Source of the DNA: Agroathelia rolfsii
Taxonomy: Eukaryota > Basidiomycota > Agaricomycetes > Amylocorticiales > Amylocorticiaceae
Direction of reading: 5' to 3'
NCBI GenBank assembly: GCA_018343915.1
Contig: JABRWF010000004.1
Location: forward strand, 2,108,001 to 2,172,000
Length of the DNA: 64,000 nucleotides
The notes beneath the pieces were generated by a model, which had not been told where the DNA came from, searched no databases, and was given only the letters and a program-made list of their open reading frames with translations. The translations under genes were made by a program, and so were the position numbers. Positions 21,879-34,828 of this stretch are shown here, piece after piece (positions within the stretch are counted from its first letter, which is position 1; each line of letters begins with the position of its first letter).

Positions 21879-24163
21879 ATGCTCTCAACTGCCCGATTCT
21901 TTGCTCGTCGTACACCCCTCAAGCACCGTACGATGTCAACCACCACCACTACCGCCATTCTCCCGCCGAACCGCCGCCCTGACCACTGGAAGACGCTCGC
22001 GTCCGCCGCACCGGCTGGTACGAAGACTTACGGCGCCCAGGCATCGCTACCGAAGCTCCCCGTCCCAGCGCTGGCGGATACACTGCAGCGCTTGAAGCAG
22101 TCCATCGAGCCCCTGTCTCATTCAAAAGACGAATATGCTACCGCGGTGCAGAAGATCGATGCGTTTGCTACCAGCGATTTGGCGCAATTGCTTCAGAGCA
22201 GGCTGGAAAATAGGGCGCAGGACACATCGCATTGGCTGGAACAATGGTGGGATGATGGTGCATACATGGGGTACCGTGATTCGGTGTGTATTACCTTGAA
22301 CTCTGAAAGAATCTGGTTTGTTTGATCTCATGAAATGACAATGTTGTGCGTGTGTGCATAGGTTGTTATCAATGTCTCTTACTACTGTAAGTGATTCTTG
22401 ATTGTTCAGAAAATATACTTTATTTATTTATTGACGTGATATCCTACAAGATGGATTCCAAGATTCTGCCGCAACCAAGAAGCCAGTAACACGGGCAGCA
22501 GAAATCATTCGTTCTGCTATGTTATCCCGTGACCAGCTTCGTCGTGGAGAACTGGAGCCGGAGGCAACAAAGGAGGGTCCCATCGATATGGACACCTATC
22601 GGTTTGTCTCTAGTTCATTTTCATTGAAGCCGAGTTTATATTCAACATATAATATTTCAGATGGATGTTTGACTGCTCTCGCGTTCCCGGAACGGAGGGC
22701 CTAGACTGGTATGTAACCTATACCCAGGAACACGATACGAACTCGCATGTCGTTGTTATGCGGAACAATCGTCCATGGCGTATTGATGTCCTTCGGGATG
22801 GAAAGCTGTTGAGTGTCGAGGAGCTCGAGGCGCAGCTGCAGCACATATATGATAACTCCTCTGGTGAATATCCTGGTGTTGGTGTCCTTACTGCTTCGAA
22901 TCGAGACGTCTGGGCCAAGGTACATCCAAAAGCGACATCTTGAAGGCATATGCGCTGATCAGATCGTTCAGGACTATGTACACCTCACCTCAGATCCCAA
23001 GAACACATCTATCCTCAAGACAATTCACTCCGCCGCCTTCCTTGTCTCCCTCGACAGCAACACTCCTTCCGAACCCATCTCCTTCTCCCGTGAATTATGG
23101 CACGGGGGTCTCTCCAACCGATGGGTAGACAAACCTGTGGAATTTATCGTTTATGACAATGGCAAGGCCGGTATCCTGGGCGAACACGCCGTCATGGACG
23201 GTACGCCCACCGTACGCTTATGCGACGATGTTATCGACCGAATTGCCTCTCCCTCCTTTGATCGTGGGTCGGCCTCGCCTTCGTCAACTTCTCAGCCCAA
23301 ACCTCTGGACTGGAACGTGACGCCCACTACGCGCTCAGCGATATTGGCCGCAGAGACCGCCGCCGCCGAGTTGTGCGGCTCGCAAGCCTTGTCGATGCAC
23401 CGCACGCCCTACGGCAAGCGCGCCATCAAAGCCTTTGGCGTCTCCCCCGACTCGTGGGCACAGCTTGTCGTCCAGCTTGCGTACCGACGCTTGCTTGGGG
23501 GTGATCTCACGAAACGTGTGGGAGGAACTTACGAGGCAGCGAGCACGCGCAAGTTCCTCAAGGGCAGGACGGAGGCGATTCGTGTCGTCACTGCTGCTTC
23601 GGATGCGTGGACGAAGAGTATGGACGACCCTGCTGCTAGTGCTGATGATAAAAAGAAGTTGTTTGCGGAGGCTGTCAAGGCGCATGTGCAATCTGCGAGG
23701 GCAAGTGGTGCTGGTCAGGGTATTGACCGCCATCTGTTTGGTGAGTTGTAAATTGGGGCGTTCAGCTTGAGGATATGTCTGAAGCGTGCGAGCGAGTAGG
23801 TTTGAAGAAGATACTCAAGGAAGGCGAGAACGTGCCTGAATTCTTGCTTGATCCTCTCGTACAAAGGTCAAGCTATTGGGTCTTGAGTACCTCGGCTATC
23901 TTCTCAAAACACTTTGATGTTTACGGCTGGGGAGAAGTCGTACCCGATGGCTTTGGTGTGGCCTACATGACTGGCTTCGATGGTAAGTGCTCAAGTATGC
24001 TCGAAAATACAGCTAATCGTCAGTTTATTCTCTCTTAGACTATCTGCAATATACAATCACCTCCCGCAAAGAAATGCCAAATACCGAATTCACAGCAGAG
24101 ATTGCACGCGCAGCAGAGGACTTGTATGTGCTACATGCAGGAGAAAGTAAGGCGAAATTATGA
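21879..24163 (+). CDS. Carnitine O-acetyltransferase, mitochondrial/peroxisomal (CAT2-like), with a disrupted junction
   Basis: Exons 21879-22283, 22362-22386, 22451-22601, 22661-22919, 22972-about 23740, about 23766-23982 and 24039-24163. Family features are clear: an RPDHWK start of the fold, LPKLPVPAL, YRDSVVINVSYYYGF, MFDCSRVPGTEGLDW, catalytic His352 in GEHAVMDGTP, GSQALSMHR, GQGIDRHLFG and YWVLSTSAIF. The enzyme moves acetyl groups between CoA and carnitine for export of peroxisomal and mitochondrial acetyl-CoA. The N-terminus MLSTARFFARRTPLKHR looks like a mitochondrial presequence, with a second in-frame Met at residue 19, and the C-terminus AKL is a type 1 peroxisomal signal, so dual targeting is likely. 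Between 23740 and 23766 the frames of the two halves cannot be joined by a normal intron. The gap is 25 nt with perfect GTGAGT and TTCAG ends, but it is too short and shifts frame. Either a sequence error or a real lesion. Confidence 0.85.
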
Positions 24164-24645
24164 TCTAGACAAGTGTAGAACCATAAATATATATTATGAT
24201 ACCTGGACAGATATTCCGCAACGATCGTCCAGCATAAATCGCGAAGGGTCTGCGCGTACTGAGCACTGAAAGCATTTCGTAGACGCTTGAGCGCTTGAGC
24301 CTTCGTTTTCGTCATTGCCATGTGACCGTACACTTTCCAAACGGGGGATCACCGCAGTTGGAGTGTCGTCATGCTGCATTCATTCATTGCTAGTTCGGAT
24401 CCTGGGGGCGAAGTACGATACCATATAGAGACGCAGGTTTAGTTAGACACGCGACCATAAATAATAGATCCCTTCAAGGCCTCGTGAGGGCTATATGCTA
24501 TACATGGGCATCATGACTACCGTTAGCACACAGCTGATCATGTAATACTACTGCAATAAGTATATGCTTATCGTCCTCGTGTTCGACAGTCATCGATGTT
24601 CGCTGGCGCCCAGTCCTGGCTAGTACACCTTGAACCTTGACTACC
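24164..24645. other. Intergenic between tandem plus-strand genes
   Basis: Nothing supportable. It must contain the 3' UTR of the carnitine acetyltransferase and the promoter of the next gene. Confidence 0.5.
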
Positions 24646-25321
24646 ATGAGCGCGAGCAATCCCGTCTCTGGATCAAACAGCGTTGGTGTGTATGCGACTA
24701 GGGCAGGCTCGGACATGCTGGAAACAGTCCTGTCTCATCTAATCTGCTGCATATTGTGTAGAAGAAATAACTCTTCCCCCACTCAATCCTGAGGGCGCCG
24801 AGTTCTTCATCTGGAAAGACGCCCTCGATGAATTACTAGCAGGCGATCCCGAAGAGTCGTTTCTTCGACTCCGCTCTGACATCCTCGAGATGTATCCCGA
24901 GAGCAAAAAAGCCACCAACGAGATCAACGAGCCCGCGCCGCGGAACTGGTACGTTTTCTTACCGCCAGAAACGCATGAGGAAGCGTTCGCCCAGTCGCGT
25001 GGCGTGGAGCTCTTCAAGAACTCCTTCGAGGCCCAGATAAAGCGGGGAGGGGGCTTCAACGAGGAGAAGTTTTGGTGGTGGATTCTGAAAGCGCAGCGCC
25101 GCGAGCCTTCGGGAGACGTGGCCAAGATACCTATCATGTTATCCCCTTCGCCGATAGCGCATAAGAGTGATGGGAGGGGTGTATGGTGGCTTGTGAGCCT
25201 CAAGCCTGCTAGCTCATATGAGAGAGACGTGCTCAAAGCATTGTCCGATATTCCTGATGTTGATTATGAGGATGCTTTGTTACCAGAAACCACTGGCAAG
25301 CCTAGGCCAGGAAAGTCTTAA
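24646..25321 (+). CDS. Unknown conserved-looking 199-aa protein
   Basis: Two exons: 24646-24685 (MSASNPVSGSNSV) and 24762-25321. The splice uses GTGTGT and TGTAG and creates a Glu across the junction, giving EEITLPPLNPEG. The rest is a compact, soluble-looking protein with many aromatic residues (FFIWKD, NWYVFLPPE, EKFWWWILKAQ, GVWWLVSLKP) and balanced charge, ending with a short basic tail. There is no signal peptide, no membrane segment and no low complexity, so it reads like a real folded protein. I do not recognise the family. The first exon depends on one splice decision; without it no ATG precedes M at 24890. Confidence 0.6.
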
Positions 25322-25860
25322 TTGAATAAGGTCACTTTGGATGACATCTTTTTACCAATCATCTATTATCTTTCCATTTTCTCATGGACAATATACAGTA
25401 CCCACCAAAAGTCTATCATGCTTTTTGTTCCTTTTAGCTCATCCATTTCCACATTGTTTTGCTTCAAATAAAAATTCATGGAGTATAATATAAGTATCCT
25501 GTATATGCCTGTATAGTTGAATTTAAAAAATATTTGGTGGTTAGCTGTTGGTGTGCAAATCAAATATGCTATTAAAAACCACTGAAAAAAAAACCCCATC
25601 AATATAGCATATTTTAATATGTGAGTATTTTTTCCCTTAAACTAGACATAGCATATATTAAGCTGAAAGAAAAGTTTGTGTGATTTGACTAACTGAATGA
25701 AGTGCTAGAAAATCTACAAGTTGACTAGTTGGGTGATGTTTTGGCAGTGTTTTGACTGTAATAACCAGAAACACTGCCAAAACATCAGTGGAGTTTCAGG
25801 TACTCGCGGTTCGCAAAATTTTCCGTGAATTTACTCAGTATAACATCGCGATAGTAAATA
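25322..25860. other. AT-rich intergenic between convergent genes
   Basis: Markedly AT-rich, with no coding potential. Contains a perfect inverted repeat, listed separately, and the 3' flanks of the unknown 199-aa gene and the GH47 gene. Confidence 0.6.
25734..25787. repeat. Perfect 19-bp inverted repeat with 16-nt loop
   Basis: The arm TGATGTTTTGGCAGTGTTT (25734-25752) is exactly reverse-complementary to 25769-25787, separated by 16 nt. It could form a strong hairpin, or be a relic of a short transposon end or MITE. No matching second copy or target-site duplication was recognised nearby. Confidence 0.75.
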
Positions 25861-28211
<2,351 letters not shown>

Positions 28212-28841
28212 GTTGGGGCCTTGGGTAGGAACACCAGGTTAAATGTGACCAGATACACTGTCAGAAAGAGAGTAGTAACTTGAACGACGCCCAGCGTGTT
28301 CTTGTAAGATGGTAGTTTGTGTTTATCGGCTATATTGTTTAGACTACAGGCGGAGAGACCTCGGTTCTGTACAAGAAACCAAGGGAGACTTGGCCCGAAT
28401 GAAGAACGGTCACATCACAAGCCGACGGCGTACAGCGTGAACAACATATTCATGTGCACGCGCTCAGACCAAACCCACACGTGCGGACACATCTCGGTGA
28501 TCGCATTGCCTGCACTCAAAGCACAGTACTCTTAGTCATGACTTGGTTATTCATATATATAACTATATACACGACTGCGTCCACGCAGGCTCAATAAAGT
28601 TCCCTGAGCGGTGATAGGAACGGGATCGACGGTCGAAACTTGGCTCAGGTGACAAGATAGAACAACTGCCAGCGCAGTGATGGCAGTAGGCGCAACAGGC
28701 ACCGGAAAATAGTCTGAATTATCCTTGGGGAATAACCCCCACCATACAGACAAATTGTAAAATATCTAATCCTATATTGTAACAGACCTCTAACTTCCTG
28801 ATCAGTGTTACGAAGCAATAGGATCGTACTGTAACGTTCAC
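28212..28841. other. Intergenic between two minus-strand genes
   Basis: Promoter of the GH47 gene and 3' flank of the Erv1 gene. No other feature was seen. Confidence 0.55.
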
Positions 28842-29420
28842 CTAATCACAGCTGCCATCCTTGGGCCCATCTTTCCATCTTTCATCGACCTTGGTGCAGT
28901 CAAAACGCTTCTTGCCCAGTCTTTCGTTTACTTCGTTGTGCTGTTCGCATAACCATCGGCTTAACCCAAGTCTGCTGCTGACGTCCGGCGGATTGATCTT
29001 CATATTCTCGCCTAAATGAGAGGCGCAGTGGGAGCAGGGGTACAGTACAGGTAAAGCATGCAAGAGGCCAAGCATGTTAGCACGTTGCGTTGGCGTTGGT
29101 CGTTCGGGATAGTATGCAGCTGTTGTATGCAAGAATGTCCAGGTAGAGCGTCCGAGTACTTCTACATCCGGAGGGCAGTTCTCTGGAGGTCCCGAGGGGA
29201 CTATCCCCGTCCCAGAGGCGAAGGCAGCCATCATAGACCGTGTAGACTTTTTCTGAGTTTTGTCATTATCAGAAGAGCCGTCGCTAGTTTTATTACTATT
29301 CGCTGGTTTCCAGTTTCGAAAAGCCGTGCAGATCTTGCAAGGCTTTCCATCTGGCCCTAAGACCATACCAGGAGGCAATTTTTCGGATGTTTTGGGCTTA
29401 TTTTCAGGAGTGTCTGCCAT
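28842..29420 (-). CDS. ERV1: FAD-linked sulfhydryl oxidase Erv1/ALR, 192 aa, single exon
   Basis: Intronless, unlike its neighbours. The N-terminal shuttle disulfide KPCKIC (Cys28-Cys31) sits in a flexible region, followed by a Ser/Lys linker. The Erv/ALR domain begins LGRSTWTFLHTTAAYYP, then holds the active-site pair YPCSHC (Cys129-Cys132) next to FAD and the structural pair Cys158 (RWLCEQHNEVN) and Cys175 (FDCTKV). The HNEVN motif contacts FAD. This order and spacing match mitochondrial Erv1, which reoxidises Mia40 in the intermembrane space and passes electrons to cytochrome c. The C-terminus is short and acidic/basic (KDGPKDGSCD). It is transcribed divergently from the CCCH gene, with 298 bp between the start codons. 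Confidence 0.95.
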   Translation of the reverse strand: MADTPENKPKTSEKLPPGMVLGPDGKPCKICTAFRNWKPANSNKTSDGSSDNDKTQKKSTRSMMAAFASGTGIVPSGPPENCPPDVEVLGRSTWTFLHTTAAYYPERPTPTQRANMLGLLHALPVLYPCSHCASHLGENMKINPPDVSSRLGLSRWLCEQHNEVNERLGKKRFDCTKVDERWKDGPKDGSCD

Positions 29421-29718
29421 AGGATATGCCTCGAGCAGTGATGATGACTGATGCAGAAAATAGTCTCCGTTTGTAAGTCGCTTTTAACGTTAGTGGAAGC
29501 GAATGGCTTACCATGCGAGGTGGCTTCCCCGGGCCGGTGGCGGATGTGGCTTGGTGGCTGATGACAAAGCATGATGTGGCTCAGCCAGCCAAGCGGACGT
29601 CATTGTAGCGGAGTCTGAATTAGGGAGTCAAGTGCATAAGCAATAAGCGAGACACGACGAAACGGCCCATCTCTTCCTCTATCTGCAACTCCGAGTACAA
29701 CAGCAAGAAGAAAAGGAC
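29421..29718. promoter_or_regulatory. Divergent promoter, Erv1 / CCCH zinc finger
   Basis: The 298-bp region between two start codons pointing away from each other must carry both promoters. No clear TATA box was seen. Co-regulation is possible but not shown. Confidence 0.4.
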
Positions 29719-31364
29719 ATGGATCCCTCAACATCCGAAGCGGCTCTCAAGCTTGAGATTGCTCGACTCTCAGGTATGCGTGCCATCAATCAGCCATCTT
29801 TTCTATCCGCTAACTTCCTTATCCAGGTGCCATCAATCGTCATAAGTCCACCACAACAGCAAAACCGAATCAAGCATACAAACCAAGGTCTAACGTATAC
29901 GTCAACCCAAACCTCAAAAGGCCGAATCAGTACGTACGACCAGTATCGACAGCGTCTGTTCCTGCAGCAAGCTCGACAACGACAACATTCTCGTCCGCAT
30001 TTCCATCAACATCTCAGGCATCATATTCTGTCCCGAAACCTCAACCTGGCCCAGTAAACCTTTCAACAGCACCGCATGAAGTAGTACTTAATGGCGTTGC
30101 GTTCAACTCCTCAGGAAGATCCCTTGTGCGCAAAGACTGTGCGTTTGCCTCGCCTGAATCTTTCCCAGTGTCATGACATTTGTCCCTCCATAACCCTTCA
30201 ATATGTAGTACCAAAACCGCCATCATCAAGCAAGAGTATACCTCCAAAACAAGAGTATGTTCGGAGCAAGGCTGGACATCTTTTGCCCGCAAATCGATCA
30301 TACAAGGCCATACCCACTCGCGGCCGTCGTGGCCGCGGACGGGGCGGTCCCGTCAACATGACTTTGAACAATACCCACAGGCCATATCAGTCCGTTTGGT
30401 CCTCAATTTGGCATCAAGGCGAGATCATAACAGTCTTCCATGCGTCTTTCCCCCTCTTATCTAGGTCCCGACGAGCCGCCAAGCGGATGAAGTATCAAGA
30501 TAAACCCTGCCCGCGCTTTACAACGACAGGTCCGTTGATTGCCGTCTCATATAATGTATCACTGACCATAATTCAATATCCCATGCATCCATCCTACATT
30601 GTTTCTATTTTCCCTCGTCGAGATTAGGTTCATGTCCTCGAGGTCTAACTTGCCCATACCAGCACGATCCTTCCAAGATTGCCATCTGCTGGCCCTTCCT
30701 GCAAGGTACATGTCCGAACTCGGCTGACAGCTGCCCGCTTTCGCACGATCCAATACCGGAGCGTACGCCACTATGCGTGCATTTTGCCAACGCAGGCCGC
30801 TGCACGCGCGCCCAATGTCCGTTCCCTCACGTGCGGACGGGTGCACGCGACGGTGTCTGCCGCGACTTTGCCGTGCTTGGGTACTGCGAGAAAGGGCTTG
30901 ACTGTGAGAGACAACACGTGCGAGAGTGTCCTGATTTTGCCGAAAGGGGGACATGCTCGACCAAGGGGTGCAAGTTGCCCCATGTTATTCGGGCTAACAG
31001 GAATCGTCAAAAGACAGGCATAAACGCTGCTAGCTCTGGTGCTAATATTGCAACCGTTTCTGTAGCTGCTGCTGCTGCCACCATTCCTACATCATCATCT
31101 AAGTCCGCTGATACTGATAGTTCTAAGGCCTCGCAGGCTTCAGCGCAGGAGCCTGTTACTGCCACTACGACTGCTGAAGATGCACAGTTGGGTGACGAAT
31201 TCATCTCGCTTACTTTCCGAGAGGAGAGTAGTGATGATGAAGACGAAGATGGAGAGGACGAAGAGGAAGAGGAGGAGGACGGTGAAGATGATGACGCTCA
31301 AGATGATGAAGAGGCAGCAGGCCCAACTGAAGACAATGATAATATGGAGGCTAATATAGAATAG
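29719..31364 (+). CDS. CCCH-type zinc finger protein with five fingers, 449 aa (ZC3H3-like)
   Basis: Five exons: 29719-29773, 29827-30138, 30209-30389, 30465-30529, 30628-31364. The N-terminal half is basic and Ser/Thr-rich with an RGG-like patch (GRRGRGRGG). Five tandem CCCH fingers follow: CPRFTTTGSCPRGLTCPYQH, CWPFLQGTCPNSADSCPLSH, CVHFANAGRCTRAQCPFPH, CRDFAVLGYCEKGLDCERQH and CPDFAERGTCSTKGCKLPH. Five fingers in this spacing resemble ZC3H3/Yth1-type RNA-binding proteins involved in mRNA 3'-end processing or export. After the fingers come a Ser/Ala/Thr linker and a long Glu/Asp-rich tail. The intron 30390-30464 is 75 nt and open in frame, so a retained form could also be translated. Confidence 0.88.
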
Positions 31365-31870
31365 AATAATTACGTTCGAGGTCTTGTATATCTGGAATAC
31401 ATGTATATTTTGTTCGAACCATTTTGCATTGAGGTGTGTGTATTAAGAAACAACTATAACAAGTGTTGTTCTGTCCTTAGAAAAGTGTCTTGTTCCTATT
31501 TTTCTTCTGATTTGAGACACACTCTTCTCGTTTCCGTGGTGTTGTATTGAAATTTGCTTCAAAAGTTTGAATTGAAGCCGACACCACATTTACTATTCCT
31601 TATATAAATTTGGTTTACTTGCTGTATTTCACCGCACTGATCCAGAACACCCTATGAATAGTAATATGGATACGTAGATAGGGAAGAAAACCATAAATTC
31701 AATTGAATGGGATATATGATATTACGAGGATCAGAAAGGGGTATATACATGTACCTAGTAGTACAATGCTTGTAAGTAAACAAATAAATAACAATCCTCA
31801 AAACTTATGAATCAAGAAAAATCATTCAAAGAAAATGATCATACAACTCCAATCTTGTGATTAGTCAAAA
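31365..31870. other. AT-rich intergenic between convergent genes
   Basis: 3' flanks of the CCCH gene and the DUF6535 gene. No coding or RNA gene was recognised. Confidence 0.6.
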
Positions 31871-34828
31871 TCAAGATCTATCAGCATTCATACCTCGCAA
31901 AAAGTTTATGAACTCAGGACGTTTGAGATCGGGGAGTGTGAAATGGCCCTCGGAGGACTCGAGCATTTCATCAATGTCTACAACCCTTTTGCTATGAGCA
32001 TCTTCCAGAGTCGTGACAAAACCGGGCGGGAGGTTTTCGCGATAGACAAAAATGTAACCGAGCATTTCCCATCGCTTTCTGCTTCTGGCAGATTTCAAGT
32101 AGTCCTCGTTGCCGGTCTGGAGCTCGACGTGCTTGATCTCCGTATCCAGGGCCCACTGGATGGCATTAAAGAACTTTCTGACTTCAGACTGTTTATGACC
32201 CTTGTCGTGTCTGGGCGAGCCCTCTTTGATACGGGCGTTGAAAACGATGGCCGCTATAGCCCAAAACGTGTCAGTTGACAACGAGTAGTCGGCCTGCTCG
32301 CCGGTGACAGAACCAGATGGTATAGCGATGCCGGTAGGTGGCGCTGAATCTCGAATTGCTCGTTGGAATTTAGCAAAATTTATCGCAGCGCTCATGAACG
32401 AATTAACCATGTTAGCTAATGAAGTTTATAATCAATGTACTGTGCCATTTACAACAAGCAAACAACCCACCATCAAATTTCCAAGTGACCGTCATCGGTG
32501 GTGACGACGACTTAGTCTTGTCCGAGTTAGCGGGGGAAGGCGGAAGGTTTGATAACGAGAGTAACGCTCCGGCAAATTCTATACGAGCCTTGTAATCCCC
32601 AATTTCGCTATGAGGTATCGGGGGAACTTGAGCTGGCGTCACACGACGGACCGTACCGGACGTCAGGTCGGTGGCGGTCATGCTGGATAGGCCCGTAGAG
32701 ATGATGTCGATCAATGCATGGTAGTAGCTGTTGAAAAGGTTTCCCTTGCCTCCGGGCTGATCTGGGTCAGTGCTATTGACCAAAATGAAGTGGAGGCCCA
32801 GTAAATTCACGAAAAGATCAAAGCCCATATCCTTACTTAAGAACAAATGTTGATTAAGCGCGGAACTTGTCAGAGAGGACACGCATCTTAGGATGGCATT
32901 CTTTGCCGACGGATGTAAGCGCCGAGTTTCAGCGAGGAAAGAAAGGGTGAGATCCTTGTTGATATCGAAAGAGGGCGATCCATTGGAATGTTCAGATGCC
33001 CTCCAAAGGGAGTCCAAGAGGTATTTCCGCAAATTAGAGACATTGGATAGTGACAACTTTAGGTGGGGGTGCTTCTTGAACACGCCAAGAAGGATCTGGC
33101 ACTGATAATGAAATTGCCTTTCCAGACTATCTACTTTGGGGTTTGCCTGTGGTGATCCGTGGGGTTCTTGACTATCTTCGTTTTCAGAAGGTACTACTAG
33201 TACATATGGAGGAGGAGGACCGGGAAGATTAGAAAAACATTGGGCGATGATCTCATCAGGCACTTGTTGTTGGGTGACCAGCTCGTAGAGCACCTTCCAT
33301 TTTTGCTGGAGTCTTTCATCAGACTTGAAGGGAAGGTTGCGTAATATGTCTTGCTTTGCCCATAAATCTTCCTTATGGAACCCGAAGGCACCACGAGGAT
33401 TTTTCAGGAGCGCAGAAGCGGTTGAAGTTAGTTTCGGGATCCACGGAATCCAAGCTCGCAGCAAGTCCAAAATTTTTAACGTGGATAGTTGCGTGATTAG
33501 GAGAAGAGAGGTGAGGGATGAGCGGTATGGACAGCTAGGAACGAATATAGGAAGTATAGCAACGCAAAACGCTTCCAGTAGGGCAAAGCCAACGACGATA
33601 GCAATAATGACTGCGATGATAAAGTTAACGTCGAATAATAAGACGGCAATTCCAACGAGGAAGAATACAAGTCCAATCGTGAGACTGCTTGATAGAACCA
33701 TGACAATCCACTCAATGTACCAAGCACCCAGATTCTTCTTGCGATGATAACGAACGTGTACGGCGTGTTGTACGGGAAATATTGACGTCCAACGCATATA
33801 CTCTCGTATCCATTGCTTGACAAGAAGCCCATATAGGGCGGCACAAAGCGACAAAACAAGACTGATGAACCATAGCACAGTCGTGGCTATACGTATCGGA
33901 GAAGGTTTCTCTGGTTCCAGTGAGATGGAAATTGCCGGTGCGGCTTGTCCCGAAGACAACGCGTTGAGTTGTTTGGATATCTCCAGTAAAATCGGAACTG
34001 TGTATTGAGAATTGTCGGGCTGAAGCTTGTCGTAGATTTCGACCAAAAACGCGGTCAAAACCGTTGAGAAAAGACCAGCCTATGTTAACATGTCAGAAAA
34101 TAAATTGGTTTGACGGAATTCTAAGTAAGACTTGCAAAAATCAGGAGGCTGTCGATATATTTATTCATCCGTTCACTCCAATCCTCGTCGAGTTTCTTGT
34201 AACGATTGAAGACATTAAGCCATCCGTCTGATTTATCAAGATCTGATGATTCATCAAAGGCAAACTCATCATCCTTGGAAAGTTGATAAATAACCATTAC
34301 AACTGTTTCCAAAAATAAAGATCAAACCTGAGATTCTCCGCCGTGTTCATACTGAGCCTTCTGTCCCGAGTCGTCATTTATATGGTTGGGCTGTGTAATC
34401 AATCAATAAAGTACCAAAATCGTACTAGAAAAGCTTAACTGGAGCCCTGCGCCGAATATCTGAACGACTCGGATTGTCACTGGCATGTGGACGTTCCTTT
34501 GATTGTTTCTGGGTCAAGCCTAGGAACATGTAAAAAGCTGATCGGCAACATACATCAAGATAGGCAGTGACCCCATGCTTGAGTTGCTGCCAGTGGGTTC
34601 GTGGAAAGCCTTCATTTGTGGCTTTGGACGTGGCTTGACTTATGGCCTTGGCCATTACGGGCGGAGAGTACCCCCTCTGCTCACAGAAAATAGAGCGTTC
34701 AATTATGTGAGTAAAAGGTTGTACGCCGATTGAGGATACAGAATTTTTACAGGCGTATCATTAAGGGACCCTTTCTCAAGGTCCATATCCATGCCCGACT
34801 GCGTAGGGTCCAGTTGCTGCGACTCCAT
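31871..34828 (-). CDS. DUF6535-domain multi-pass membrane protein, 870 aa
   Basis: Seven exons: 34828-34751, 34676-34554, 34496-34440, 34390-34328, 34273-34136, 34079-32471, 32415-31871. The DUF6535 core starts with WSERMNKYIDSLLIF and continues AGLFSTVLTAFLVEIYDKLQ, a TIVLWFISLVLSLCAALYGLL-type segment, WIREYMRWT, then two more long hydrophobic helices (VMVLSSSLTIGLVFFLVGIAV, FIIAVIIAIVVGFALLEAF). That gives about four membrane spans, followed by a long soluble C-terminal region that looks helical. The AGLFS join requires a GC-AG intron (GCAAGT donor at 34135). The family is expanded in Agaricomycetes and has no established function that I know of. The N-terminal exons are short and polar and are the least certain part. 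Confidence 0.78.
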
